From an uncultured Prevotellaceae bacterium (lineage in GTDB: Bacteria; Bacteroidota; Bacteroidia; Bacteroidales; Bacteroidaceae), in assembly GCA_902779455.1 (NCBI GenBank), contig CACZBS010000008.1:1-64000 (forward strand): 64,000 bases of DNA, read 5' to 3'. Under the pieces are notes generated by a model, which was given only the letters and a program-made list of their open reading frames with translations, made no database searches and was not told the origin of the DNA. Numbering within the stretch: the first letter of the stretch is position 1; every line of letters begins with the position of its first letter. The position numbers and the translations under genes are program-made. Below, in pieces: positions 1 through 8,825 of this stretch.

Positions 1-59
1 AACCTTTCAAAGATCTCTTCTTTTAGTGCTCATCAGGTGGTGTTCCTGAATTGCGGATG

Positions 60-90
60 CAAAGGTACGACTTTTTTCTGAACCGCCAAA
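60..90 (-). promoter_or_regulatory. Bacteroidetes-type promoter pointing left out of the window
   Basis: On the minus strand TTTG (87-90) is followed after exactly 19 nt by TACCTTTG (67-60), the -33/-7 arrangement of the Bacteroidetes primary sigma factor. It would drive a gene left of base 1. Bases 1-59 would be the start of that leader; I see no coding start in them. Confidence 0.75.
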
Positions 91-175
91 ACTTTTCGAA
101 AGAAATTTTTCGTCTTCAAGCATTTTTCTTCGTCGTAATTGATTTAGGTCAAAGCGCACAGCTTTCTACACCATA

Positions 176-451
176 TTATATATTATATAGCACGCAAAAG
201 AAACGTGGCGACTCGATTTCTTTCCGGCCCGCCCGGGATGAAGGTGGGGAAGCTGCGGAGAAGCCTTTCGTACTGGATATTGCTCCCAACGTGTCGGCGG
301 CCTCACGCAGGAGGGTGTCGAAGGGCAGCTGGGCGTAGGCACGTTTGAGCGAGTCGGCCTCGTCGAGGAGGGCGATCATCCGGCAGCGCTGGCCGCTAAG
401 GCAGGAGAAGAGCAACAGGACGATGAGGATGACGGCGGAAACAGATCTCAT
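176..451 (-). pseudogene. Truncated lipoprotein, probable remnant of a TPR-type protein
   Basis: The 91-aa frame starts with a lipoprotein-like signal (hydrophobic stretch ending FSCLSG, Cys 17). It continues with a stretch around LLDEADSLKRAY that resembles the beginning of Bacteroidales tetratricopeptide lipoproteins, which normally run several hundred residues. Family resemblance appears to end near residue 55, and the rest is low-complexity Ser/Arg sequence up to a stop in AT-rich DNA. The ATG overlaps the stop of the upstream GSCFA gene as ATGA (448-451), so it was probably the last gene of the fkp operon and has lost its 3' part. It could instead be a genuine small lipoprotein. The TPR assignment is inference from a short stretch. 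Confidence 0.5.
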
Positions 452-1254
452 GCCAGCATGAGTGGTGATGAATACGTTTCGAGCAGCCGTTGCTCGCGCT
501 CCTTTGTCTGAGCAAGGAAGCGCTGATAGTCGTCGCTGTCTGGGTGGAAAGGGCGATGGTTGAGGGCGTCCTTGATGGGCCGCCAGTCGCGCAGGAACTG
601 TTTGGCGCGGTCGCTGAAGAAATGCTCCGTGAAGACCTCCCAGATATATTCCACGGCCTGTGGCGAGGGATGGAGCATGTCGGGCTGATAGAAGCGATAG
701 TCGCGCAGCTCGTCGAGCACAATCTCGTAGGCAGGGAAATAGGTGACGTCAGGTCGCGCAGCGGCCAACTGGTCAGCCGCCAGCAAGAGGACGGCCTTCG
801 ACAACTGGCTACCGTGGAATCCGTACTTGGCATAACGGATGGGGCTGACCGTGAGGACGACCTGCGCGGCAGGATTGCGACTGACAAGCTGGTCGACAGC
901 CTGCGATAGATAACCAACACATTCTTCAACTGACAGTTGCTCTTCAGTGAAAAGACTTTGGGGCCGCTTCTGGCAATTGTCGACAATCTCGCCTGTCGAG
1001 CGGAGCCGATAGACATGATTAGTGCCCAGCGACAGGAAGGCGACGCGCGGCGCCGCCTCGGTGCGCTGGACCGTATGGAGCACAGAAGCCGGATTATACA
1101 TGACGCCAAAGGGGTTGACCACGACGGGGAAATGCTCCTCGGCAAAGCGCTGGCCGATGCTCTCGGCAAAGCACGAGCCGACAAAGAGAACCTCCTCGAG
1201 CGGCTCGATGAGAAACGTGGGGCGCTCAATGCTGACAACGGTTCGGAATTCCAT
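448..1254 (-). CDS. GSCFA domain protein (SGNH-like hydrolase family)
   Basis: 268 aa from the ATG at 1254; the frame can be extended two codons to a GTG at 1260, which is less likely. The family-naming motif GSCFAESIG is at residues 26-34, with the Ser and Cys placed as in SGNH/GDSL-like enzymes. A second block near VLTVSPIRYAKYG and a late DMLHPS resemble the catalytic Asp/His block. No signal peptide is visible, so it should be cytoplasmic. It starts 8 bp after the fkp stop and its own stop overlaps the next ATG, so the three genes look co-transcribed. The substrate of GSCFA proteins is not established; the link to fucose metabolism is context only. Confidence 0.85.
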   Translation of the reverse strand: MEFRTVVSIERPTFLIEPLEEVLFVGSCFAESIGQRFAEEHFPVVVNPFGVMYNPASVLHTVQRTEAAPRVAFLSLGTNHVYRLRSTGEIVDNCQKRPQSLFTEEQLSVEECVGYLSQAVDQLVSRNPAAQVVLTVSPIRYAKYGFHGSQLSKAVLLLAADQLAAARPDVTYFPAYEIVLDELRDYRFYQPDMLHPSPQAVEYIWEVFTEHFFSDRAKQFLRDWRPIKDALNHRPFHPDSDDYQRFLAQTKEREQRLLETYSSPLMLA

Positions 1255-1262
1255 AGGCACGT

Positions 1263-4049
1263 TCAGCTGCGGCTAATTTGTAGTCCAACATCAGAGAGCG
1301 ACATGTCGACGAAGCGGGCACTGGCGTTCTGACGATTCTCCGTGAGCACCCTCCGGATGCGGGCGGCCGCCTCCGGGTCTTTTGCCACCATGTAGAGATA
1401 GCCTCCCCCACCCGCTCCGGGCAGCTTGTAGCCCAGGCTGAGATCGTCGACGAGAGTCGTCAGACGGGCCACGGCCTCAGGATTAGTGCCGTTGTCAAGC
1501 CGTTGGTTCTGTGTCCAGTTGATGCGGAGCAGGCGTCCCATGAGGCGGAAGTCTTGTCGCTGGATGGCCTCGGCCATATCCAGCGCATGCTGTTTCATCT
1601 GGCGGAGCAGAAGGAGCTGGTCGTGGTTGTTGAGGAACATGCGGCGCACGATCTCCGCCAGAATCTGCTTGGCAGTACGGGTGATGCCTGTATAATAGAG
1701 CAGATGACACTGGCGATAATCGGGACGGGTGAACACATCGGTGGGCAACCAGCGGACGAGCGGTTCCTGGAGGAATCCGCTATGGGTCTGCAGCAGCTTG
1801 ACGCCGCCAAAGATGCCGCCAAACTGGTCTTGCCAGCCGCCGCCCGTGGTGAGCAGTTGCTCGAGCACGAGGGTGCGGAGACCGATCTCGTTCTTGTCCC
1901 AAGCCAGCGAGCAGAAGTCGCTCAGGGCCCCCAGCACGGTGGCGGCCAGGATGCTGCTCGTGCCCAATCCGCTGCCTGCAGGAATGGCGGAGAGCAGCGT
2001 CAGCTCGATGCCGCAGCCGAAGTCGCGCAATTGTGTTTCGAGCGAGCTATAGCGAACCTCAGAGAACTCGGGCAGGAAGCCCGCCAGTGCGAGGGCTGCC
2101 TTAGGGATAGAGAATGGCGAGCCGACGCGATTGAACTGGCGCAGCTCATCAAAGGAGGTGATGGTCTCAGCCGCGCCGAGGTCGATGCTGCGCAGGGTGA
2201 TGACAAACCTGTCAGAGGGACGCACATAGGCTTGCAGGGGCTGCTGGCCGTTGAGGTCGATGGCCAGGTTGACGACGTTGCCCCCTTCGAGCAGACAATA
2301 AGGCGGCGTGTCTGTCCAACCGCCTGAGATGTCGATGCGCACAGGGCTTCGACCCCATACGATCTGATCATGATAGACAGCCATGCGGGGCATCTGCTTG
2401 CGGGCCAACACAGGTTCAGTAAGCCCCTCGCGCAGAAGTCCGAAAGCCAGCTGACTGTCGCCACGGAACATGGCGTCGTGGATGCGCACCATGAGCGGTG
2501 CCTCGACGGGCAGCTGACTGGGCATGGGCAAGTGGAAATCGGCAAACTCGTGCGACGCGTCGTCGAGGTCGAGCTGATAGAAGACACTGTGCTCCCAGTT
2601 GCGGGCCAGGGCCGGCCAGTTGACTGCGCGAAACTCCCTGCGCTGACGGAAGAGCCGCTGCAGGTGGGCCTGCGAAGAGAGCTGCTCGGCGCTTAATAGG
2701 TGAGCGTCTGACTGGAGGCCGCTTGTCGCCGAAGAGCCGCAAGCATTGAGGCACTCCGAAAGGATGGATTCGATTTCTTCATACCTCACGACAGGGAACT
2801 GCGGCCGCTGCTGTTCAGTGCCGTCGAAGCGGTCGTCGATATGATAGAGGCGGACGGCATAGCGGTCGTCGCCGATGGGGACAACGTCGAGGCATTGACC
2901 TGGTGCGAGGCTGACGGCCCAGTCGTTGCGTGGCACACCCGTGATGATATGGTCGTGTGTGAGTGTCCATCGGGAGCCGACGTGGCTGTTCTCTATCCAG
3001 ATGTTCGTATTCTCGCTGGTGAAAGACACCTCGGTGACGGCATTCTGAACGAAGATTGAGGGATGAGGCTTGCGGTCGTGGTGCATGATCTGACGCTGGT
3101 CGCTGACCACATTCTGCAGGGCCACCATCGAGGAGATCATTTCACGCGACGTGCCGAAATGATAGAACTCGCCCCCGCTGAGCGGCACGATGGCCACTGA
3201 GAGCTCGTGCAGCTCGGGGTCGTCGAGCTCAGGGTCGGTGCCCAAGGTGCGGCCGAACTCGGAGTAGAGGTCGTAGCTGTACAGGTGAGAGGTGAGAAGT
3301 GAGATGTGAGAAGTGGGCTGCGCCTCGCTGGCATCTACTTTCATGCAGCGCTGCATGAGCAGTCGCACGGCACGGTCGCTGAGCAGCCAGAGGCCGATGT
3401 CAGTCAGATAGAGATGGTCGTTCTGCAGCTGCTGGAGCTGACTGACGGAGGGTTTCTGCAACATACGCTTCAGCACCTGAGGCGTGCGGCGGTCGCTGAC
3501 GAAGACGCCATGATGGCTGGCCACCGTGGCATCGAGCCAGATGCCATAACAGACGACGTCGGCCTCAGGAACAGGCGGCAGTGGCTGGGTGGCTCGGATG
3601 TATACATCTCCACTGACTACCATCGTGTGGAGACCGCTTGGGGCCGTCTGCATGATGCGCTCATAGAGGGGCAGCTGGATCGACAGGAGGTCCTGCGAAA
3701 GGCGCTGTCCGCGCTCCCAGCGAAAGACGGGGATGGGCGTCAGCAGCTTGCCCGAAGGGGCGTAGGCAGGTAGTCGGCGACTCTGACCACCGGCATGGAG
3801 CAGGATGCGCTTCTCTTTGGCCAACCAATGGTCGAACTGACTGGCGTCGACCTCCTGGACCTCCGTCTCATGCCGACAGGCCTGAAGCAGTAGCCAGGCC
3901 GTCCCGCCACCACTGCCTATGCGATGTCCCTCAGGGTCGCAGGTGCAGAAGTATTCGTCGGCTGGCAGGCCAGTTATGTCGTGGAATATGGTTTTGCCCT
4001 CGTTGGTCGTCCTGACCAGGTTGGGGGGCAATGATAGAAGTTTCTTCAT
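1263..4049 (-). CDS. fkp: Bifunctional L-fucokinase / GDP-fucose pyrophosphorylase
   Basis: 928 aa, close to the family length. It phosphorylates L-fucose and joins it to GTP, giving GDP-fucose for surface glycans. The N-terminal pyrophosphorylase half shows GSGGGTA (45-51) and HAGGQSRRLP (85-94). The C-terminal GHMP kinase half shows DISGGWTDTPPY (about 575) and the ATP loop PAGSGLGTSS (about 690-700). A frame starting at 4076 would add nine residues, but the -7 box (4074-4081) overlaps that codon, so the Met at 4049 is the start. At about residue 250 a block reading TSHISLLTSHL comes from a 28-bp heptamer array (3285-3312) and looks like an in-frame insertion. First gene of a leftward operon with GSCFA. 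Confidence 0.95.
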   Translation of the reverse strand: MKKLLSLPPNLVRTTNEGKTIFHDITGLPADEYFCTCDPEGHRIGSGGGTAWLLLQACRHETEVQEVDASQFDHWLAKEKRILLHAGGQSRRLPAYAPSGKLLTPIPVFRWERGQRLSQDLLSIQLPLYERIMQTAPSGLHTMVVSGDVYIRATQPLPPVPEADVVCYGIWLDATVASHHGVFVSDRRTPQVLKRMLQKPSVSQLQQLQNDHLYLTDIGLWLLSDRAVRLLMQRCMKVDASEAQPTSHISLLTSHLYSYDLYSEFGRTLGTDPELDDPELHELSVAIVPLSGGEFYHFGTSREMISSMVALQNVVSDQRQIMHHDRKPHPSIFVQNAVTEVSFTSENTNIWIENSHVGSRWTLTHDHIITGVPRNDWAVSLAPGQCLDVVPIGDDRYAVRLYHIDDRFDGTEQQRPQFPVVRYEEIESILSECLNACGSSATSGLQSDAHLLSAEQLSSQAHLQRLFRQRREFRAVNWPALARNWEHSVFYQLDLDDASHEFADFHLPMPSQLPVEAPLMVRIHDAMFRGDSQLAFGLLREGLTEPVLARKQMPRMAVYHDQIVWGRSPVRIDISGGWTDTPPYCLLEGGNVVNLAIDLNGQQPLQAYVRPSDRFVITLRSIDLGAAETITSFDELRQFNRVGSPFSIPKAALALAGFLPEFSEVRYSSLETQLRDFGCGIELTLLSAIPAGSGLGTSSILAATVLGALSDFCSLAWDKNEIGLRTLVLEQLLTTGGGWQDQFGGIFGGVKLLQTHSGFLQEPLVRWLPTDVFTRPDYRQCHLLYYTGITRTAKQILAEIVRRMFLNNHDQLLLLRQMKQHALDMAEAIQRQDFRLMGRLLRINWTQNQRLDNGTNPEAVARLTTLVDDLSLGYKLPGAGGGGYLYMVAKDPEAAARIRRVLTENRQNASARFVDMSLSDVGLQISRS
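3285..3312. repeat. Heptamer mini-array inside fkp
   Basis: Four 7-bp units of the form GTGAGAN (gag, gaa, gat, gaa endings), in frame in the coding sequence. The flank GGGCTGCGCC follows on the plus strand and recurs beside the arrays in the A2M and MTAN genes. Confidence 0.85.
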
Positions 4050-4073
4050 TTCAGTATTGATGGTTAGGGCTGA

Positions 4074-4105
4074 CAAAGTTAGCTATTTTATTTGAAACAG
4101 GCAAA
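4074..4105 (-). promoter_or_regulatory. fkp promoter
   Basis: Minus strand: TTTG (4102-4105), 20 nt, then TAACTTTG (4081-4074). Transcription would begin about 15-20 nt before the ATG at 4049, which settles the fkp start. Confidence 0.7.
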
Positions 4106-4168
4106 AGTTTTCAAAGAAAATCGTCAGGAATTTTAATCGAAGCGACGCTGCAACGCGAGGCAGAAATC

Positions 4169-4256
4169 AAAGCGGTCCTTTGAGGGCAGAGAAGCGGTCC
4201 TTTGATGGTGGAGAAGTACCGCTTCTCCGACCTCAAAGGACCGCTTTGTATTTTGA
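4169..4256. repeat. 22-bp periodic array of small palindromes (array 1)
   Basis: Four units begin at 4169, 4191, 4213 and 4235, exactly 22 bp apart. Each is RAAG-N5-YTTY with a different middle: CGGTC, CGGTC, TACCG, GACCG. Units 1 and 4 also make a perfect 18-bp inverted repeat (4168-4185 with 4231-4248). The array lies between the GH36 stop and the fkp promoter. The same unit and period recur at 57253. Confidence 0.85.
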
Positions 4257-4289
4257 AGAGGAATGGCCGTCAAAAAGACGGGCTGCCGA

Positions 4290-6476
4290 CTACTTCAATT
4301 CAAACACACGGCTGGCATAATCGTCGCGCAGGGGCACCTCGAGGCCGACGTCCATGAGGAAACGGCCCGTGAACTGCTTGCCGTCGAGGCGACAGGGTTT
4401 CTGCCCTACCTTCACGTTGCGCTCTTTGAGTGTATAGGTGCGCGCCGGGTCGAGTCCGGCCATCCGCAGACGCGGCAGGGGCTGGTCGATGTAGTTGTCA
4501 ATCTTATAGACGAACAGGACTGCCTGGGCCTTTGCGTCGTCGACATACATGATGCTGCTGAGGCCGCGACGGTCGTAGGGCGAGACGAGGCGATAGAGAT
4601 TGCCCGTCTGGACGACCTTGCGCAGCTGCTTGTAGTCAGCGAAACAGGTGGTGCACTGCTGGCGCTCCTCGTCGTTCATGTGCGAAGGTTGCAACTCGAT
4701 GCCCAGTCGGCCGCTCATGGCCACGTCGCAACGGAACTTGACAGGTATGACGCGTCCACCCGTGTTCCAGTAGGGCACGCTGTTGATATGCTGGGCCATG
4801 GCATTGGCAGGGAAGAACAACGACGTACCATATTGAATATAAACGCGCTGCAGGGCGTCCGTATTGTCTGATACCCAGAACTCGTCGAAGTAGGGCAACA
4901 GGCCGTAGTTGGCGCGTCCGCCGCCTGAGGCACAGTCCTGGATGACGAGGTCGGGATATTTCTCGCGCACACGCTTCAGGACGTTGATGAGTCCGCGATG
5001 GTAGCAGATTGAGAGGTTGTTCTGCTTCTGACGGGGCAGATAGAGCGAGCCATAGTTCTGAATCGGAGCGTTGGCGTCCCATTTGATGTAGCTGATCTCA
5101 GGATATTGCGTCATCAGATTGTCGACGACGCCAAAGACGAAGTCCTGGACGGCAGGGTTGCAGAGGTCGAGCACCACCTGCGTGCCGCCGCGGCCCTGCT
5201 TGAGTTCGCGCCCTTTGACCTGCAGCACCCAGTCCGGATGCTGCTCGTAGAGCTCGCTGACGGTGTTGGTCATCTCTGGTTCAATCCAGATGCCGAACTT
5301 GATGCCTCGCTGACGGGCGGCATCTGTCAGGGCGCGGATGCCGTTGGGCAATTTCTGCTTGTCGACCACCCAGTCGCCCAGACTGGAGTTGTCGACCTTT
5401 CGCGGATACTTGTCGCCAAACCAGCCGTCGTCCATCACGAAGAGCTCGCCGCCAAACTGGGCAATGTCGTCCATCATGCGGATGATTTTCTCCTCAGTGA
5501 TGTCGAGATAGATACCTTCCCACGAGTTGAGCAGGATGTCGCCTGTCTGCATGCCGCGATGCAGCATGCCCTCAGTGCGGGCCCAGCGATGGAAGATGCG
5601 GCTGACGCCACTCATGCCCTCAGCGCTGTAGGCCAGAGCCATGTGAGGGGTCTCGAAGACCTCCTTAGGCTCCAGGACATATTCTGACGACATGGGGTCG
5701 ATGCCTGCATAGACATGATGCTCGCGACGCGAAACGGTGTTGACGCGCAGCTCATAGTTGCCGCTCCAGCAGAGGGCCAGGCCGATGGTGCGGCCAGAGA
5801 GCTCCTGCGGGCGTCCGTCGAGCGAGAGCATCAGCTCAGGCGCGTCGAGGTGAGAGTTGCGTGCGCCGTCAGTGTTGCGGATGGTCTTCACGCCCTGCGT
5901 CAGGGGCTCCATGGTGGGTTCGGTCTCAGCGCCCCAGTTGCCATGCAGGTGGGTGAGCCAGACGTCACCCTGACGAAGGGTCAGATGGCCTGAGTCGAAG
6001 CGCTTCAGGGTGACAGCCTTCTTCTCCTGGTGCACGATCTCTGTCCAGGTCTCGATGACGTCGACCTGCTTGTAGGCCTTATAATAGAGTCGCACCGTGA
6101 CAGGCATAAGCTTGTCCTGCATGGTGAACGTATGGACGATGGCACGGCCGTCGTCGCGCTTCTCATAGCCCGTGACCTGCATCTCGAGATTCAGGTCGCC
6201 ATCGAAGTGCTGAACCTGCAGGGCAGGCAGCTGGATGCAATCGACGGTGCCAAAGGCAGGCAGGGCGTGGGTGCTGAAGTCTGCACCAGCGTCACGCAAC
6301 TGCTGCAGCGTGGCACTCTTGTCGCCGTAGTAGGCCTGGCGCAAGTCGCTGCCGTCCCATGCCGTGAGAATCAGTTGCGTGTTAGGTGTCTCGACGACGA
6401 CGTCGCCCTGCCAGGCCATCGCTTTCGTCGAGCTAAGGAGCATCATGGCTCCAATCAAAAAGAATAATACCTTCAT
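4290..6476 (-). CDS. GH36 alpha-galactosidase, secreted
   Basis: 728 aa with a signal peptide (cleavage likely after AMA, about residue 21). GH36 enzymes release terminal alpha-1,6-galactose, here presumably side chains of galactomannan oligosaccharides. Catalytic blocks are visible: the nucleophile Asp in YIKWDANAPI (about 469) and the acid/base Asp in SDNTDALQR (about 536), with the DDGWFGDKYP substrate loop upstream. Length and order fit a full-length GH36. It follows the GH3 gene after 15 bp and is the last gene of the leftward mannan operon. Periplasmic location is inferred from the signal. Confidence 0.92.
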   Translation of the reverse strand: MKVLFFLIGAMMLLSSTKAMAWQGDVVVETPNTQLILTAWDGSDLRQAYYGDKSATLQQLRDAGADFSTHALPAFGTVDCIQLPALQVQHFDGDLNLEMQVTGYEKRDDGRAIVHTFTMQDKLMPVTVRLYYKAYKQVDVIETWTEIVHQEKKAVTLKRFDSGHLTLRQGDVWLTHLHGNWGAETEPTMEPLTQGVKTIRNTDGARNSHLDAPELMLSLDGRPQELSGRTIGLALCWSGNYELRVNTVSRREHHVYAGIDPMSSEYVLEPKEVFETPHMALAYSAEGMSGVSRIFHRWARTEGMLHRGMQTGDILLNSWEGIYLDITEEKIIRMMDDIAQFGGELFVMDDGWFGDKYPRKVDNSSLGDWVVDKQKLPNGIRALTDAARQRGIKFGIWIEPEMTNTVSELYEQHPDWVLQVKGRELKQGRGGTQVVLDLCNPAVQDFVFGVVDNLMTQYPEISYIKWDANAPIQNYGSLYLPRQKQNNLSICYHRGLINVLKRVREKYPDLVIQDCASGGGRANYGLLPYFDEFWVSDNTDALQRVYIQYGTSLFFPANAMAQHINSVPYWNTGGRVIPVKFRCDVAMSGRLGIELQPSHMNDEERQQCTTCFADYKQLRKVVQTGNLYRLVSPYDRRGLSSIMYVDDAKAQAVLFVYKIDNYIDQPLPRLRMAGLDPARTYTLKERNVKVGQKPCRLDGKQFTGRFLMDVGLEVPLRDDYASRVFELK

Positions 6477-6491
6477 ATTGAGTAATTTAAA

Positions 6492-8804
6492 TTATTTGTT
6501 AGGTTCCTCCCAACGGCGGTCGGCCGTACAGGTGACGGTGAGCACCTCCGTGCCCGTCTGGATGCGGAAGTCGCCAGATTCGAGCACCCAGTGGCCGTCG
6601 TAGCCTACGAAGGCCAGGTCGCTGCCCTTGAGGCGAAGCGTCATTCGGGCGGTCTCGCCTGGTTGCAGCAGCGGTGTCTTCTCGAAGGCACGCAGGCGGC
6701 GGTTGTCAGGCGTCAGCGAGGCGACGAGGTCGCTGGCGAAGAGCAGCACGGGTTCGCGTCCTGCCACATGTCCGCTATTGCGTACATCGACAGTGAAGGT
6801 AAGCACATCGTCGGCTGTGAAATGCTGTTTGTCGACCCTCAGGTTGGAGTATTCGAACGTGGTGTAAGAGAGTCCATAGCCAAAGGCCCACTGCACGCTG
6901 ACCACGGCGTTGTAGTTGTAGGCACCGCTCATCGTCTCCACCTGTTCGCAGGGCTTATAGTCGTATTTCGTCAGGGCTGCCTGATGGCGGGGATAGGTGA
7001 ACGGCAGCTTGGCAGAGAAATTGGCATCGCCACTGAGCAGGTCGGCCAGAGCGTCGCCACCAAAGTTACCAGGCAGGATTGCGTCGACGACAGCCGCGCA
7101 GAGCGGTTCGATGTCGCTGATGAGGCGCGGACGCCCCTCGTTGAGGATGAGCACGATGGGCTTGCCCGTATTGGCAAGCGCCTTCACCAGGTTGCGCTGG
7201 TTCAGCGATAGCGAGAGGTCGTCGAGATTGCCAGGCGTCTCGCAGTAGGAGTTTTCACCCACGCAGGCTACGATGGCGTCGACATTGCGGGCGGCCTCGA
7301 CGGCCTTGTCAATCTGCGGCTCATTCTCAGCCCACCAGTCTCCCTCGTCGTTGTAGGTCACGCCAGGCTCATAGACAACATTCTCTTGACCAAACTTCTG
7401 CTGCAAGGCCTCGAGGATGGTGTTGCGCTCAGGATAATGCTTGTCGACGTTGCGGCCCTGCCATGTCGATGTCCAGCCGCCATTGAGACAGCGCATTGAG
7501 TTGGCGTTGGGGCCAGCGACGAGGATGCGCTTCGATTTCAGGGGCAGGATGCCGTCCTTGTTCTTCAGCAGCACGATGGCCTCGCGGGCCGCCTCGAGTG
7601 CCTTTGCGGCGTGCTCCTCACTGCCAAAGAGCGGGAAGTCCTCCCAATTATAATAAGGTGTATCAAAGAGGCCCGTGCGATATTTCAGGCGCAGCACGCG
7701 GCGCACGGCGTCGTCGATGCGGCTCATGGGCACCTTGCCCTCGTCGACGAGTTCCTTCAGCAACGTGCAGAAGTCCCAGCTGTAGGGGTCCATCGACATG
7801 TCGATGCCTGCGTTGATGGCGATGCGGATGGCGTCCTTCTTCGACTTGGCGATGTGGTCGCGGCTCCATAGGTTGACAATGTCGGCCCAGTCGGTGACGA
7901 TCATGCCGTCCCACTGGAGATCCTCCTTGAGCCACTTCGTCAGGTATTCATAGTTGGCGTGTAGGGGCATGCCGTTGTTACTCTGCGAGTTGACCATAAC
8001 AGTGAGAGCTCCGTTGCGCACGGCCTCAAGGAAGGGGGCGAAGTGCTTCTCGCGCATATCCTGCACAGAGATGTTTGAAGGCGTGCGGTCCTTGCCGCTT
8101 GTGGGCACGCCGTAGCCCATGTAGTGCTTCATGCAGGCAGCCACGTGCCACTTGTCGATATGGTTGGGATCATTGCCCTGGAAGCCCAGCACCGACTCGC
8201 GGCCCATCTCGGCGTTGAGGAAGGCATCCTCGCCGAAGTTCTCCCACATGCGCGACCAGCGGGGCTCGCGGCCCAGATCGACGACGGGTGCATAGACCCA
8301 AGGAATCGAGGCGGCCTTCGTCTCGTAGGCAGAGATGCGGCTGCCCTCGCGCACCAGTTCGCGATTGAACGACGCACCCATGTTGTTGCCTTGCGGGAAG
8401 AGCGTGCCGCCGTCAGTATAGGTGGTCCCATGGATCTGGTCGACGCCGTAGACACAGGGGATGCCGATCTCCTTCATCGACTTCTTCTGGATGGCCGTGA
8501 TGATGGTCTGCCACTCCTGACGCGAGACGGCCTCGCCGTTAGGCACGTTGAGGATGGAGCCCACCTTATATTTGCCTATGACCGTGTCGAGCAGGGCCTC
8601 GCTCAGCTGATAGCGGTCCTTGACGGAGCGGTCCTGAACGACGTCGATGTTCAGCTCGGCCATCTGTCCGATCTTCTCCTCGAGTGTCATTTTGCGGAGC
8701 GTCTTCTCAATCTTCTGTTCAATCTTGGCGTCAGGCTTGATGACCTGCGCTGGCATCGCCAAGGGCAATGCCATAACGAATAAGCTAATAATAAGTCGTT
8801 TCAT
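6492..8804 (-). CDS. GH3 beta-glycosidase (BglX-like), secreted
   Basis: 770 aa with a cleavable signal (first about 20 residues, ending MPAQ). It has the GH3 N-terminal barrel, the (alpha/beta)6 C-terminal domain and a terminal FnIII-like domain (from about 650). The nucleophile is the Asp of [10 protein letters not shown] (about 304), and KHYMGYG is present. Known members act as beta-glucosidases or xylosidases on oligosaccharides. In this locus it could remove glucose or mannose from glucomannan fragments, but the sequence does not decide the sugar. It sits 21 bp after the epimerase gene and 15 bp before GH36. Confidence 0.92.
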   Translation of the reverse strand: MKRLIISLFVMALPLAMPAQVIKPDAKIEQKIEKTLRKMTLEEKIGQMAELNIDVVQDRSVKDRYQLSEALLDTVIGKYKVGSILNVPNGEAVSRQEWQTIITAIQKKSMKEIGIPCVYGVDQIHGTTYTDGGTLFPQGNNMGASFNRELVREGSRISAYETKAASIPWVYAPVVDLGREPRWSRMWENFGEDAFLNAEMGRESVLGFQGNDPNHIDKWHVAACMKHYMGYGVPTSGKDRTPSNISVQDMREKHFAPFLEAVRNGALTVMVNSQSNNGMPLHANYEYLTKWLKEDLQWDGMIVTDWADIVNLWSRDHIAKSKKDAIRIAINAGIDMSMDPYSWDFCTLLKELVDEGKVPMSRIDDAVRRVLRLKYRTGLFDTPYYNWEDFPLFGSEEHAAKALEAAREAIVLLKNKDGILPLKSKRILVAGPNANSMRCLNGGWTSTWQGRNVDKHYPERNTILEALQQKFGQENVVYEPGVTYNDEGDWWAENEPQIDKAVEAARNVDAIVACVGENSYCETPGNLDDLSLSLNQRNLVKALANTGKPIVLILNEGRPRLISDIEPLCAAVVDAILPGNFGGDALADLLSGDANFSAKLPFTYPRHQAALTKYDYKPCEQVETMSGAYNYNAVVSVQWAFGYGLSYTTFEYSNLRVDKQHFTADDVLTFTVDVRNSGHVAGREPVLLFASDLVASLTPDNRRLRAFEKTPLLQPGETARMTLRLKGSDLAFVGYDGHWVLESGDFRIQTGTEVLTVTCTADRRWEEPNK

Positions 8805-8825
8805 GATTCTGTATAGTTTGATAAG

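Noticed and set aside
4169-4256. Possible CRISPR array
   Set aside because: Units are only 13 bp with 9-nt linkers, far below CRISPR repeat and spacer lengths, and no cas genes are present.
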